A DNA stretch of 64,000 bases from Schistosoma mansoni (GCF_000237925.1 NC_031498.1:25182308-25246307); one strand, 5' to 3'. Shown: positions 10,720 through 23,227, counted from the stretch's first letter. Notes: generated by a model from the letters alone, not told the origin. Numbers and translations: made by a program.

Positions 10720-11259
10720 CTATTATATACTCTATTTTTTTATTATTAAGACTACTTAGATAGCCTCTTAGAAATTTAACAACTCATTGAATTGAGATTT
10801 TACTTATCATGTTTAAAAAAAAAGGAAAGACAATGATCTTCCTACTGTATTTTTCATTACTTTCTTCATCAATGTCTGATAAAGCTTCAAATCAATCATG
10901 GTTGTTTGTTTTTTGCTCCATTAAATCCTACATCTTACCCATTGGTTAGTGACTACGTGTTCTTTTCTCTCATGTCCATTCACGTAAATTAGATTTTAAT
11001 TTTTTTTTTCTTTCATTACCACATTCATTTAGAGTTGAAATGTATGAATAAACAGAAAATAATAATAATTGAAATACTCCTACACAAGAATGAATGAAAC
11101 AGACGAAATATTTTAGATCATCAATATCAGTAGTATATATAAATTTTGTATAGAATTAGTTAAGACACAAAAAAAAAGCTTTATGAATGAAACATTTTTG
11201 TATGGACCAAAGGAAAATTATTATTGTCTCATGTTTAATAATGATGTAATTGTACAAAT
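10720..11259. other. No gene recognised
   Basis: AT-rich interval between two family-1 LTRs. Their interval lacks any gag/pol-like frame, so I do not treat the pair as one provirus. Confidence 0.4.
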
Positions 11260-11693
11260 TGTAGTGAATGGGAACACAAGTAAGGACAGTCGAATCTATT
11301 TAAGCACCAATTACAAACCAACTCAATAGACAGAAGGGGTTTTGTGGAGATTACAGTATTTTCATAGTTGAAATCATGAATCAATTGAAGCTAGAACACT
11401 ATGGGAAACATGTAAGCACTGGACGGCCGTTTCGTCTTATTGTGGGACTCCCCATCATCTCAATAAAATCTGATAACTATACAGTAAACAGTTAATTTAC
11501 AAACTATCAGTCTCAATCTTGACTGTTTTTTCTGCAAATATCGGTCCATCGTCTCTGATTATTATTGTTCATTCATTTTCATACCAATTACGTTTCCTTT
11601 CCGTTCTTTCCTCATCGATCTTCTACAGAAATACATTCAATGCCTGACCGTCGTTAAATACTACTTATGTGGATATAAGTAGCCCACACCACA
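11260..11693 (+). mobile_element. Solo LTR, family 1, interrupted by SINE-B
   Basis: Same family and orientation as 10414-10719, TGTAGTG to CACCACA, with a 130-bp SINE-B fragment at 11329-11458. Fossil. Confidence 0.8.
11329..11458 (-). repeat. SINE-B fragment nested in the LTR
   Basis: 3' tail plus half of the hammerhead on the minus strand. The 7-bp duplication CTCAATA lies at 11322-11328 and 11459-11465, so the SINE is younger than the LTR. Confidence 0.85.
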
Positions 11694-11864
11694 ACAACAT
11701 TTCAGTTATAATCACTAAGTTTTTTTACTTCATCTTAAGAAATGTTACTATGAATTAATTCATGTGAAATTTTTGTTTTAGAACAAGTATTGAATAGATT
11801 TCAGTAGACTTCGACGAAAGCTATTTGTATAATTGGTTTAAAAGTAACTTAAGTATTACTGATA

Positions 11865-12018
11865 ACTTACTTACTTACTTATTTATACCTGTTACTCCCA
11901 ATGGAGCATAGGCCAACGACCAGCATTCTCCAAATTACTTTGTCCTGGGCTTTTTTTTCTAGTTCTATCCAACTTTTGTTCATTCTTCTCATGTTTTTCT
12001 CCATTTCTCGGAGTAATG
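11865..12018 (-). mobile_element. RTE LINE 3'-end fragment
   Basis: (TTAC)n tail then the RTE C-terminus in reverse. The 10-bp duplication ATTACTGATA lies at 11855-11864 and 12019-12028. Confidence 0.9.
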
Positions 12019-12028
12019 ATTACTGATA

Positions 12029-12494
12029 GGGAAACTTAGAAATCCATGATGTGTATTAGTTTATACAAAAATATCTGAACATCAAAAAAAGATATTTCAT
12101 TCCTTTATTTTTGGGCTAATCAACAGACCATTCTGAATTATCCAGCTAATAAAGTATATTTAAAACAAATGAAATCTAAACAGAGAATTAAGTAAACTAC
12201 TCACTTATATCTTTATAAATTACATCTAGGGAAACCATTGAAAAGATTATTGCTGAATAAAATTAGTTGGCATCAATACCACAACTCGACAATCGAACTG
12301 CTGCCAGTAATCCCTATTAGGCTTCTTCGTTATTGAACAGTTTATTTCATATTCGGAGATGACATGATGTAAACTAATCAACGAAATTACTATGAATATC
12401 AATAAAGCCACATCCAAATCAACATAGAAGGAGTAGAGTACGATAGAATATAAAATATTAAAAACTTAAACATTGTGTTAAATGATTAATTAGA
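12029..12494. other. No feature recognised
   Basis: AT-rich, no repeat family or reading frame that I can support. Confidence 0.35.
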
Positions 12495-12655
12495 AAGAGT
12501 TTTTGTGGAGATTTGGTATTTTCATAGTTGAAAGCGTAAGTCAATTGATTCTAGACGACCAAGGAATGGGTTCGAACCGCTTGCTGAAGAGTCTCAGACT
12601 AGGACGAAACGGCTGTCAAGTGCTTCCAGGTTTTCCTTGATGGTCTAATTTTCAA
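12495..12655. repeat. SINE-B fold-back fragment
   Basis: Left half (12495-12577) is the 3' tail on the minus strand. Right half (12578-12655) is hammerhead core plus tail on the plus strand, joined directly. The right half keeps GACGAAACGG but its stem I partner is eroded. Confidence 0.75.
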
Positions 12656-12664
12656 CTATGTAAT

Positions 12665-13574
12665 AATTAATTAACAAAAGTTTAAGGAACTTGAAGGAAA
12701 TCACAAGTAATGAATTATTAAATGAGAAATTATCCATCACATGAACGGTCTGAAGTTTAACGTCCAACAACAAAATTGATCATAACAATCAAGTTGGAAA
12801 CAAAATAGACTATCTTATACAAACAATGAGAAAATCAACAGGAGTTTTAATCGATAAATTCACATCAATTCATCAAGTAGTGACTATAAATAAACAAACT
12901 GTAATTTCTAAATGTGATGATGCAATCATATTGCATAATCCCATTAGTTTAGATATCAATCAGTCGAAATCGTAAGCTTAATAGATGGGATAAATGTCAG
13001 TAACAGAAATAACAATGTACAATGCAACAATGACATCAGATTTTTCAGGAGGGTTTACCTAACATATGGAACAACACGAAATAAGTAAGTAGAAGTGAAA
13101 TGGTTTGTGAGAAACGTACAGAAATAGTAACTGAAGCTAGGTGAGATGACTAACCGATCAAACTTGAAAAACCACTGAAAATCTGGAAGAAATGAAATAC
13201 CGTTCCATTCTAGTACGGGAGACTACAACACTACCGAACATCAGATGTTGATGCGAAGACCCTCAATCTCACAAGAAAATTAATAACCTCTAAACAACTG
13301 AATCATAACCCAATACCACACATGTTTACATTCAATCAACTCGTGTTCTCACTTCAACATCTACAAATGTTTTCGATGAATATTCTTCTTCAAACCCACT
13401 CCAAAAACTCAATAACACTCAACAAATACACACAATCCATGTTCATAATTAAAACTTGAGTCACATAGAATGAGGTTGTAAACATTTTGAGAGTTGGGAA
13501 TCATGAATATGAGTGAAAATGAATCGTCTTACCATTGACATTGTTTTAAATACTGAGTGTAAGGCTACATGATG
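12665..13574 (+). repeat. Left arm of a large inverted repeat
   Basis: Pairs with 14384-15060. Near-perfect over about 13200-13574, more diverged outward, and interrupted by an insertion of about 200 bp at roughly 12910-13110 that the right arm lacks. No coding frame. Confidence 0.85.
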
Positions 13575-14383
13575 TCGAAAGAATCTGAACATGATTGCTT
13601 CGATGACACAGCTGTGAACTCTTCATCTCTGTGGTTATCAACTCTGTTGTTTGACTCAATTTACTCACAATTATCAAACCGTTAAACTACTATGAATGAC
13701 AAATTGGTGGAAATCATTTAACAACTTCGACAATATAGAATACACGCAATATAAATAGACCATTAGATGTAATGAGCATGTGATGTTCTCAATTCAAGAC
13801 GCTTCTAGCAAATTCTGAATACTCAAAATTCCATAAAAACGGTACCAAATATTCATTAATAAAACTGAAAATTTTCCTCCATTTAGCAGATTATGTGTAT
13901 TGAAGACATGAATGCAGTCAGAATCAGTGTAAAAATAAAATCATGAATGGATTAGTAGAGATAATTACCACAACACACTCACTATTTCTACAATATGTAG
14001 AATCACTTTCGTTAGACACTTTGACAAGTAATTCACATCAGAATTAGCGGTATGACGAAAGAATAATATTCAATACAATAGAATCTGTTTTTGAAGTCTC
14101 AGTCAATTTTACCAATTGTAATATGCATCGTTGTTAGGAAACATTGATAATGTGATATGATGTATGGAATCAGTTGTCAATGGCATCAAAATTGTGGATG
14201 CAGAACACATTTGTTGGCGGTTAGATAAACCAAAGCCATGGTGATGATTTATCTAATTCTACTACATAGTATTTACCATCTGTTACTGTAGATTAGACGT
14301 AGTGTAGTGTGTAATAAACTCAACATTGTGGAAGACACAAGTTGATTAGTTTCATGTGTATTGAAGCTGTAGAATAATGAGAT
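13575..14383. other. Spacer of the large inverted repeat
   Basis: 809 bp unique to the spacer, AT-rich, with no frame over 60 codons. Nothing identifies a transposase. Confidence 0.7.
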
Positions 14384-15060
14384 CATCATGTAGCCTTACA
14401 CTCAGTATTTAAAACAATGTCAATGGTAAGACGATTCATTTTCACTCATATTCATGATTCCCAACTCTCAAAATGTTTACAACCTCATTCTATGTGACTC
14501 AAGTTTTAATTATGAACATGGATTGTGTGTATTTGTTGAGTGTTATTGAGTTTTTGGAGTGGGTTTGAAGAAGAATATTCATCGAAAACATTTGTAGATG
14601 TTGAAGTGAGAACACGAGTTGATTGAATGTAAACATGTGTGGTATTGGGTTATGATTCAGTTGTTTAGAGGTTATTAATTTTCTTGTGAGATTGAGGGTC
14701 TTTGCTTCAACATCTGATGTTCGGTAGTGTTGTAGTCTCCTTTATGAGAACGGAACGGTATTCCATTTCTTCCAGATTTTCAATGGTTTTCTACGTTTGA
14801 TCGGTTAGTCATCTCACTTACATTCAGTTACGATTTCTATTCGTTTAATTTATAGTCACTACTTGATGAACTGATGTGAATTTATCAAGTGAAACTAATG
14901 TTGATTTTCTCATTGTTTGTATAAGATAGTCTATTTTGTTTCCAACTTGATTGTTGTGATCACTTTTGTTGTTGAATGTTATTCCTCAGTCTATTTCTGT
15001 GATTTACAAATAATTTACTCTATATACTCTCATTTTTGCGTTTTTGCTAAGTAAATGTTT
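14384..15060 (-). repeat. Right arm of the large inverted repeat
   Basis: Reverse complement of 12665-13574 less its insertion. The inner boundary is sharp at CATCATGTAG. The outer end fades into low similarity, so the true terminus is uncertain. Long-terminal-inverted-repeat (Mutator-like or fold-back) non-autonomous element is the best guess. Confidence 0.8.
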
Positions 15061-16070
15061 GATTGATTTGTTAATTTTTCATTAAGAGGTACATATTTTT
15101 GTGAGGCCTAGGATCTGACCCCATTTAGATCATATGAATTTTGATTGGGTTTTGTTCTCTGAGCTGGATTGTTTGGTCGTGGAACTTTCATCGTCCTTCT
15201 ACCTGAAGTTTGTGCTGATGATGTTGTTCAAATGTTGTTCACCTCAAGATCATATGAATGGTTGTTGCCAAAATATACATCCTTCCTATCCTCGTATGTA
15301 ATAAATGAATTAATCCGCGTTGTTGAATAATGTAGTTAAAAATAAGTCAAATACGAGGATGGATTTTGAATACATATATTTTGCACACTCAATGATTTTG
15401 ACTGGAAATCAGAGAGATGAAGAGAGTAGGAGAGAGCGAAGCGAAAATGACGCGAGTTGGAGATGGCGGATAAGCCAACTCTAACCAAGACAATCAATAT
15501 CTGTAGTCAGATAAGAATAAGTTACAAACATGTGATGAATAGGATAAGAAGTGTACACACACCTACGCTCATATAAAAAACAGTTAGGGTTGATAAGTGA
15601 ATAATTAACAAGGTCAAAACGTGACTCAAGATGGATAGGTAAATTGGCTTGTCCATAAGCTAAAATTAGGTATATTGGCTTTGACATATCAACAGACACT
15701 ACAATATGCATGTATTTTGTAACCAACTAAGTCAATAGTGTAATAAACCAGCTTTCAGAACCGAAAATCAACATATTATCTTATTTTACAGCCTTATGTC
15801 ATCTGGGGTATCTATCCTAGGGGCTGTAGCTTAAATCTACTAAACGAATCCATTCAACAACCTATTGCAATTTCATCCAATTATTCAACTGATTTCAGAT
15901 GCAGTTAGAATGGTTTTCAAAGTCGATAAATCTCATCACCCTGATAATTATGTTTATGAAACAATCTTTCATTTAAAACTGATTCTTTACAATATTCAAT
16001 AAAAGGTTTTGGCATCAATCCTTACGAAACTATTCAAACGACTACTATTCGAAATAAATATACTGTGTCA
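15061..16070. other. Unclassified repeat-bearing region
   Basis: Bases about 15125-15260 resemble the dispersed segment at 28285-28375 and 33225-33360. Inverted ATCCTCGTA/TACGAGGAT words lie near 15291-15361. No gene is supported. Confidence 0.4.
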
Positions 16071-16076
16071 ATTCAT

Positions 16077-16325
16077 TATTGTGTCGGTTGTTTAAATCTT
16101 CCCATTGATGCTTAGGACTGCGATTAATCAGTCTGTTATTGACATATGTGCATTATGTGCAGATTCCTCGATATTGACTCAAATCACAAGCATTATAAGC
16201 AGAGATGGATGGTCACTGCAAGTGGAATCCAGGACGCACGTTTCATCCTACTTGGGGCTTGTCAGCTAGATGTACTTGGATTTCAGAGTTCATGTCCATT
16301 CTAGGACTGTGTTTTCTAATATTAC
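16077..16325 (-). repeat. Smα-type SINE
   Basis: Nearly complete on the minus strand: 5' leader segment, tail, mutated hammerhead (CTGACAAG in place of CTGACGAG) and part of the tRNA head. The family is known in schistosomes to encode active hammerheads, but this copy should be dead. Confidence 0.82.
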
Positions 16326-17359
16326 AATAGTCACTTGGTTGATTGCAGTCTGTAATAAGAGTTTTGTTGAAGTAAATTCTGTTTTGTCTTCAATGTAAGT
16401 AGTTCGAAAGCAAACAGATTTGGTCACTTGTCTTTACCGACTTATAGGTCTTTTTTCTGAGTGCTAGCGATGATATCTGACAGTTAAACAATGTGAAGCA
16501 AAGTTCAAAACTATGACTTGAGATCGATTTCTCCACTAACCCAACAGTCAATCCACGGCTGAATGATTGAGTTGTAAAAGGCTGATATAGTATTTTCCTT
16601 GGAAAAACGTTACATGTATGATACTTATTAAATTGATACAAGACAGAGGAGTTCAACCATTGAATCACATCTTCCAGTTGCTTAAGACGTTAATCAAATC
16701 AATGTTATGTTTTATGAGCCAACCTGTCCAGTCACCAATTAGAATGCCAATTTTTTGTCGCTGACCTGACCAGCACTACTAGACTTGGGCCATCTCATTA
16801 GTCTGTTATTCACAAACTTCTCTCTGCTTTTTGCTTTTAAGTTGAGAATTCAGCAACTAATTTCTTTCATATTTATATTTCGAACAAATGTGGGTTTTTT
16901 TACAGTTAACTGACCGCTTTATATGTATTATAAACGAATAATACTTGTATACAAACAAGCCGAAATTGACTGTGAATAGGAGAAATTATAAGTAATATAC
17001 CAGCAATAAACTAGTATTAATAAGTCGTATGATAACAGTTTATGAGTTAAGCGAATGGCTACGATAAATGGAATGCACAGACTCAGTGATCTAGTTTCTC
17101 AATAATAAGTTAGTTCTGGGAGTTTCCATTCCTTCAATTTTCGTTCTTATATATCAGGGAAAAATAATAATGATATTATATTGAATAGGTTTAAATATCA
17201 TTTTTTTATGTTGATAAAAGTATACTTTAAGAACAAGCCAATCAACAGCGATGATGCAACTTTCAGGTTCACGCGCGAAATTCACATATCATATATGTAA
17301 CAGAGTTTAAATTGCCATGTATGATGTTACTAACAGATTCTATTTTCTTTCTATTGCAG
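16326..17359. other. Possible intron upstream of the terminal exon
   Basis: No repeat or coding block recognised. It precedes the splice acceptor at 17358-17359, so it is most simply intronic. Confidence 0.35.
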
Positions 17360-17520
17360 GGCGACCAAGCATAAACTCTTTGGAGGAAGAAGAGAAAGCC
17401 CTACGTACATTGAGCTTACAAGATGACTCATAAGACTACTTTGTAAACTGACATTTCTCTCTGTACTATCGTGCCCCGCGCTTTTTGTTTGTGAAAAATA
17501 AAGAGGATCGTGATTTACAC
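17360..17520 (+). CDS. 3'-terminal exon of an unidentified host gene (stop at 17431-17433) with 3' UTR
   Basis: Seen: TTCTTTCTATTGCAG acceptor ending at 17359, then two bases of a split codon and 23 codons reading RPSINSLEEEEKALRTLSLQ followed by DDS and TAA. After the stop comes a short GC-richer 3' UTR, AATAAA at 17497-17502, and a GT/CT-rich stretch downstream around 17520-17543. The acidic, charged C-terminus is not assigned to a family. The upstream exons are not identified in the window and may be short or lie to the left. All expected signals occur in the right order, which makes chance unlikely, but there is no independent evidence of expression. Confidence 0.6.
17497..17502 (+). promoter_or_regulatory. 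Poly(A) signal AATAAA
   Basis: Lies 64 nt after the stop of the terminal exon and about 20 nt before a GT/CT-rich stretch, the usual arrangement for 3'-end formation. Confidence 0.6.
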
Positions 17521-18282
17521 TCCGTGTTCTCTCTTGGTGTGAAGTTCTCAATTAACATTATGTGCTGTGTTTTTAGATCTGTCCTGCCTTTTTCTGACCG
17601 CTGATTTCACGTGTTACATATATAACGATCGGTAGAAATACGTTTGTAAACTGTTGAAAAAGTTTAAAGAAAAAGAGGGAAGAAGAACGAAGATTGATGC
17701 GGAATAACATGAATTCGTCTTATTTATTTAGGTTCTCATCAGCTACTTACAACTTATAATATTTTAAAATCAACGTTATCACAGATAACGACAAAGAACA
17801 TTTTCCGAAAAGTTTAAGGTCAAATGTATTTAAAGCATTCAGCAGTGTCATCGCAAGATATCTCCTTGACACATGACATGAATTCGATACACTGAAGTCT
17901 TTCAAAGTGATTTACAAACAATCAAACTTCAATCTTTTGGAATTTGCCGAGGCGATAGCGACCAAACGTCTGAAACCAGATTTGTGTATCCAAAAAGAGG
18001 CATTAAGAAATCTTTCTTTGTCATTGTAAAATTACTCCTCTTTTTTATTGATTACGTCATTCATCATTTCAACTCTTTCTGAAGTCAAAATTACATCATT
18101 GTCATTTCTTTTCAATTTATAGCTGACTAATTTCAATTCATTCTTTATTACCATTAATCTGTTTTCAGTTGCTTAATTACATAATCATCGAATGTATGGT
18201 AACTTCAAGAGTTCTAATAACTATTTCAATGTTCTGGAACTTTCTCTCACAAACACTATTTATTCGAAACAAATTTTTTTTA

Positions 18283-18635
18283 TTATCAGAAGGCGTTTTG
18301 TGGATATTTAGTGGCAGTGACCAGTGAAGTTCAAACCACGTCTATTGTGAGATATCAACTCATTGAAGACAATTGGTGAACGGTTGCTCAACTTCATGGA
18401 TTGGTTGAAGTTAGACATTAACACCGTTGGATGACGGCCGGCTCAGTGGTCTATTGGTTAAGTGCTCTGGAGCGAGACTGGTAGGTCCTAGGTTCGAATC
18501 TCGCGAGTGCGGGATCGTGGATGCGCACTGCTGAGGAGTCCCTCAAAATGGACGAAACGGCCGTCCAATGCTTTCAGGTTTTCCATGGTGATCTAGCTTC
18601 AATTGACTCACGTTTTCAACTATGACAATTCTTTA
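18283..18635 (+). repeat. SINE-B, nearly full length, with short inverted 3' tail in front
   Basis: 18286-18312 is the family 3' end in reverse. Then follow the 5' region, tRNA-like head with A box near 18447 and B box GGTTCGAATC at 18491-18500, hammerhead at 18525-18571, and the 3' tail. Confidence 0.9.
18525..18571 (+). ncRNA. Type I hammerhead ribozyme, SINE-B
   Basis: CTGAGGA at 18531-18537 and GAA at 18554-18556. Stem II GTCC/GGAC, stem III ACGG/CCGT, stem I GCACTG with CAATGC (one mismatch against the family's CAGTGC). Cleavage expected after C18565. Catalytic positions are all present. Confidence 0.8.
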
Positions 18636-18843
18636 TGACCTTATTAAGTCTATTGGAATCTTGACTACATCATAATACACATAATTATTTCTAATCACTT
18701 TCGTGGTTATTATAAGCATATCAATATCTGTAATAACGTTGATTTTAAACTACTATAGGTTGTAAGTAGCTGATGAGAACCTAAGGAAATAAAATGAATT
18801 TTTATTATTCTGCTTCAATCTTCGTTCTTGCTCTCTTTAAGAT

Positions 18844-19560
18844 AATAAAAGGAACTATGTGTATAAAAGTGGGAAATTATTTTTTTTCGGCCATTCAGCT
18901 AAGTTATGATTTCAAACTTAAAAAATCCCTTGTTCTGTCTTAAGATTATACATAACAGGCAAATCTACTCCATCCCTCAGTCTTGAATCTAAACTCATAA
19001 TCCTGAAACAGAGCTCCACCTGATGACAATACATCATACGTAAGAACTAATCAGATAGCTCTTCTTGTATTTTTGAAAGAAATTCATTCATCCATATGGC
19101 TGCAGAACAATTTTACATTATATCTGATGTCAGTTCGTAATGAAAGCAGTAACGCCGAATCTTCCATCCTAACACTAAACGCCTAACCAGAACTAATAAC
19201 TCTTAGAAATCTGTTTGGATCCTATTCAGAGTTAGTCAATATAGACAATCCAAATCCTTTAAGATCAGTTTATATGTGGTGATCCTTTCGATTTACATGC
19301 AGATTAACCTATAGAAGATATTAGTAGACTTGTAAATTGAGTAAAATCTTCTTAGCCTTAATAATATTATTGTTTTCTTATGAATTATCCATAAATAAAA
19401 CTTTTCAGATAGAATAAAATCTAACTGGAAATTCGTCCTATCCTATAGTTGTACCGTTCTTTTAATGTGCACGTCAAGACACTCAGTTTCTAAAACTTTA
19501 ACATACATCAAATATGAATATTTTGATCATTTCATTCGATTTTGTTAAAATTACTTATAT
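18844..19560. other. No feature recognised
   Basis: AT-rich sequence without a supported gene or known repeat. Confidence 0.35.
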
Positions 19561-19562
19561 TA

Positions 19563-19737
19563 AGATTTAAGATAGTGGTTGGAGGTGGTCAACAATATAT
19601 AGTGCACGCAGTATCGAGCCACCTACACTAGTGGCCATATTGTAAGTTGATCGATAGTATTCGATCAGCAATAAGAAGGACTTGACACGCATGACATTGA
19701 TCACCACCCAGTGATCAATCAATTGTGATGATATTCA
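19563..19737 (-). repeat. SINE-C fragment
   Basis: Shares the 3' half of the 7562-7855 unit, ending in the same inverted-end sequence (CATGACATTGATCACC). No ribozyme is included. Confidence 0.7.
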
Positions 19738-20027
19738 GATTTAATATTCTAGACTATGAAGGAGGTACGACTGTATTATGAAGCTTTCATGCAGAAAACA
19801 TTAAAAGTGGAGAAATCAATGAAGTTCTCCTTTTAAATCACAAACTCTGATCCTATAACTAGTTAAGTTATGTATTAAGTGTCGATAGTTTAACAACCTA
19901 TATATCAATTGAAATCTAAATGTATCCGTTCTTAAAAGTGATATCATTCCTTTACACTATCAAACCTTTTTATAGTAAAGCTGATTAGCAAGAGAGGTTA
20001 AAATTGGTTTGTATCATGAATTAATTG

Positions 20028-20470
20028 TAATTATCATAGTCTAAATCATCAGTCAATTGAAGCTAGATCACCATGGAAAACCGGGAAGCAATGGACGGCC
20101 GTTTCGTCCTATTATGGGACGAGTTCTAGTGGGAAGCAGTGACCAGTGGAGTTCTACTAAGTCTGTTGTAGAGATATCAACTCACTGAAGACAATCGGTG
20201 AACGGTTGCTCAACTTCGTGGATTGGTTGAAGTTAGACGTTAACGCCGTCGGATGCCGGCTCAGTGGTCTATCGTTTAAGTGCTCTGGAGCGAGACTGGT
20301 AGGTCCTCGGTTCGAATCTCGCGAGTGCGGGATCGTGGATGCGCACTGCTGAAGAGTCCCACAATAGGACGAGTTGGCCGTGCAGTGCTTCCAGGTTTTC
20401 CATGGTGATCTAGCTTCAATTGACTCATGATTTCAACTATGAAAATACTAAATTCTCCACAAAACCCCTT
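20028..20470 (+). repeat. SINE-B with about 95-bp inverted 3' tail in front
   Basis: 20028-20122 is the reverse complement of the element's own ribozyme-to-tail part. 20123-20470 is a full forward copy with tRNA head (B box near 20310) and tail. The ribozyme core reads GAGTT instead of GAAAC, so it is inactive. Confidence 0.9.
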
Positions 20471-20826
20471 CTCATCTATAATTGTAATAAGACAACCTTT
20501 GAAATATAGTATTATTTGTCTATTTTTTTTCAATAATAAGCTTTTCGGAATTATGCAACCAATATCCCTTAAGTCATGTAAGTCTCCTAGGAGTTCAGTT
20601 TTTAAACTTCAATTGATTCGTAACCTAACGGAACTTTCATCAATATTACATGTATCAAATTCGATATGATTAAGCTATACCGTTCTTAGCTTTTTACAAA
20701 CAACCTGCTTATAAAAACATAAATCAGTAATATTTGTAAGGAAAAATATGAAAAGATATTAGTATATATCAACGAGAAGCGAAAATTCAATCTAAAATCC
20801 AACATAAGTAATCCCTATGAAAAGTT

Positions 20827-21372
20827 AAAGTTTGTCTAAAATTGCCCCGAATGCCCTGGTACGGCCGAGAGTGTAGAGAGTCCGCTCTCACTCTCAAAAT
20901 GCTATCACATGGCACGCGTATATAGCCTCTAATAGGAAAGCCCTATTCACTGCCTTCTCGTGGCGTTACTGTTGTTTACAAAATTGAGAGGACGAAATGC
21001 GAATGTCCAGCAGGAGCTTTAATCGGGTTGGTGGACATGGAACGTCCACCTAGCGGAGTTGGAAAACCCTGATTACAAACCAATGGTGCACATGGGCTCC
21101 AGTATCCTCAGGGAACAAATGCCGTATGAATCAATCGTTGGTTGCCGACTACCGTGGGACTGCATCTCCTCACGTTGCTCAATTGCCTTGTAGATCATAC
21201 TTTTAGGTCAAAGGCTCTGGGCATGGCCCCCTATGCAAACCACCTGTTTCGGTTTGGGTACCAGGGCAGTATCACAGCCCTGACACAAATCAAATGAGAT
21301 TTGTGTGGCGAAAATATAGCTGGTGCCACTTGTACTAATATTTATGTGTTTAAATAAATAAATAAATTGTCT
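20827..21372 (+). mobile_element. Non-LTR retrotransposon 3' end ending in (AAATA)n
   Basis: One of five copies of a family running from GCCCTGGTACG to an (AAATA)n tail. The terminal microsatellite and fixed 3' end fit a LINE, possibly CR1/SR1-like. No catalytic motif lies in this part. Confidence 0.75.
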
Positions 21373-21974
21373 AAAATTATTATTCATACATATGACTATC
21401 ATTGAGGAAGGGATCTATTATTGTTACGATTCCTTTAAATGCAATAATGTTTTATAATAAAAAGAGACAGTCACAAGATTGGTACCTGCATATACTCTGT
21501 GTTGAAAAACTACAATTACTATAGCATATATTATCATTAGTAAACAGCAACAAAGAAAAAAACAGAAATCACACCAACATTGAATATGTATTATGGCCAC
21601 TGTTAATAATGTAGTGCCGTGCTTCGCTAATCGTTCACCTCGATAACCGTTATAATACAAATTTTAACGGCATATAAAATCAGAAGGCAAAGAGAAGCGG
21701 CAACTACAATTTTATTGTCAAATGACGCAGGCCAGAAAGTCACCAACACATGAACAAATATCATCGAGTAGCGAGTAGCCAGCAATTACATGGGCAATAT
21801 ATAGCCAAATTGAATAAGGGCACAGCACAACAAAACAAAAGCGGATAATAGGATTTGCGAGCAGACATATATGAGGAGGAGGATGAGTCATCAAATGATG
21901 CTTATAAATCAACATTTTGGTTAAAGTGTCATGTACACTAGTGGTTATATCAGTACAATGAAATATGCAAATTG
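21373..21974. other. No gene recognised
   Basis: A stretch near 21620-21680 (TAACGG and CATATAAAATCAGAAGGC) resembles 23638-23695 in reverse, suggesting a small dispersed repeat. Nothing coding is supported. Confidence 0.4.
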
Positions 21975-22435
21975 AATAACAATTGGCATATAGTTGAGAG
22001 CTTGACCACCAGGGAAAACATGGAAGCACTCGACGGCCAACTCGTCCTATTGTGGGACTCCTCGGCAGTGCGCATACACGACCTCGCCTCACGAGATTCG
22101 AACCGAGGACCTACCAGTCTCGCTCCAGAGCACTTACCCATACACCACTGAGCCGGCATCCGATGGTGTTTATGTCTAACTTCAACCAATCCACGAAGTT
22201 GAGCAACCGTTCACCAATTGTCTTCAATGAGTTTATATCTCACAACAGACGTGGTTTGAACTTCACTGGTCACTGCTTCTCACTATAACTCCTGAATTTA
22301 CCTCTTGAAGTCAGTCACTAGTGAGCATGTGATTATTATTTTCAGAAGGGGTTTTTTTGTGGAGATTTATTATTTTCATAGTTGAGATCATGAGTCAATT
22401 GAAGCTAGACCACTAGGAAAAACCTGGAAGCACTA
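21975..22435 (-). repeat. SINE-B tail-to-head tandem
   Basis: 21975-22330 is a full minus-strand copy (B box near 22100, A box near 22150, GAGTT-type dead ribozyme). 22340-22435 is a second 3' tail in the same orientation joined to its 5' end, i.e. a partial tandem dimer. Confidence 0.88.
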
Positions 22436-23227
22436 GTTATTTGCTATTATCCAAATGTTAAGTAAGTTAATAAAAAGGTTTAACCAAAGTTGACCATACT
22501 CAAAATCGATTGTAGGATAGTTGCTATAGTAATTTGTCATTTCTGCATCATGTTAAATGAATGAATGAATACTGAATTTCCAATGAATTGAATCACTTCA
22601 TGATTAAGCATAAATAGAGAATGATGACTTGCTATGTCATTGTATTCAATATAACGTTTCACTTAGTAGCAGGTTAACTTATTCCTATAAACAGAAACTC
22701 GCAAACTAGGTATTACAACTATGTTTTGTTTTTTTCCTTTTTGTTGTCTATACTTCAGGAAGTTTACCACTTTAGATACTCTAAGTGTATTGAATGAGTG
22801 AAATCTCGTTAAACTGAAAACGTAGTAAGGAAATTGAAGTAAGATGAATAAAATGAACATTCGTTATTCACCCATAATCACATGTTAATAAAGGAAGCAT
22901 ACCTATGTATCCTTTTAATAAAAGATACTTCCTGACTTAAAAAAAAACACTGTAGTGGTGGTCAATTTACATAAAGCTTTAGGAAACAGTTAGAAACTGA
23001 TTCAAGGTGTTTTACTTACAGTGAAATTTCAAAAAATCATTTTTAAGGGGGTAACCAAAGGATTTGATTGATCTGAAAATGGTGGAAAGACAATAAAAAT
23101 GAGAAGTTTTTAGCGTGAATATATGTTTCACATTACTAACATCTAACAGTATAAATCTTTTGAAAAGAAGCAAATCAGATTGTTTAAAAGAAACTGCAGT
23201 TGATAGGTTAATTGTTAACAGTAAACA
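22436..23227. other. No gene recognised
   Basis: AT-rich interval. No repeat or credible exon seen. Confidence 0.35.

Larger units (their letters stand above)
17660..18843 (+). mobile_element. Penelope-like element remnant with inverted 3' end in front
   Basis: 17660-17790 is an inverted copy of 18725-18843. Between them a short frame at about 17941-18010 reads AIATKRLKPDLCIQKEAL, matching the end of the PLE GIY-YIG region. A SINE-B is inserted at 18283-18635. Several breaks. No intact product. Confidence 0.65.

Noticed and set aside
10414-11693. Two same-direction LTRs as one element with an internal region
   Set aside because: The interval has no gag/pol-like or primer-binding sequence, and the first LTR has its own target duplication, so both are solo LTRs.
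15481-15726. 81-codon minus-strand frame
   Set aside because: Composition is unremarkable but there is no start, splice or domain support, and it sits beside repeat-like sequence.
18776-18800. CTGATGAG followed by GGAAATA in the PLE 3' region, as a possible hammerhead
   Set aside because: No stem II or stem I can be drawn with the required GAA position, so the box alone is insufficient.
21718-22288. Overlapping frames of 78-124 codons on both strands
   Set aside because: They span a SINE-B copy and its flank, with arginine/serine-rich repeat translations and no start context or domain.
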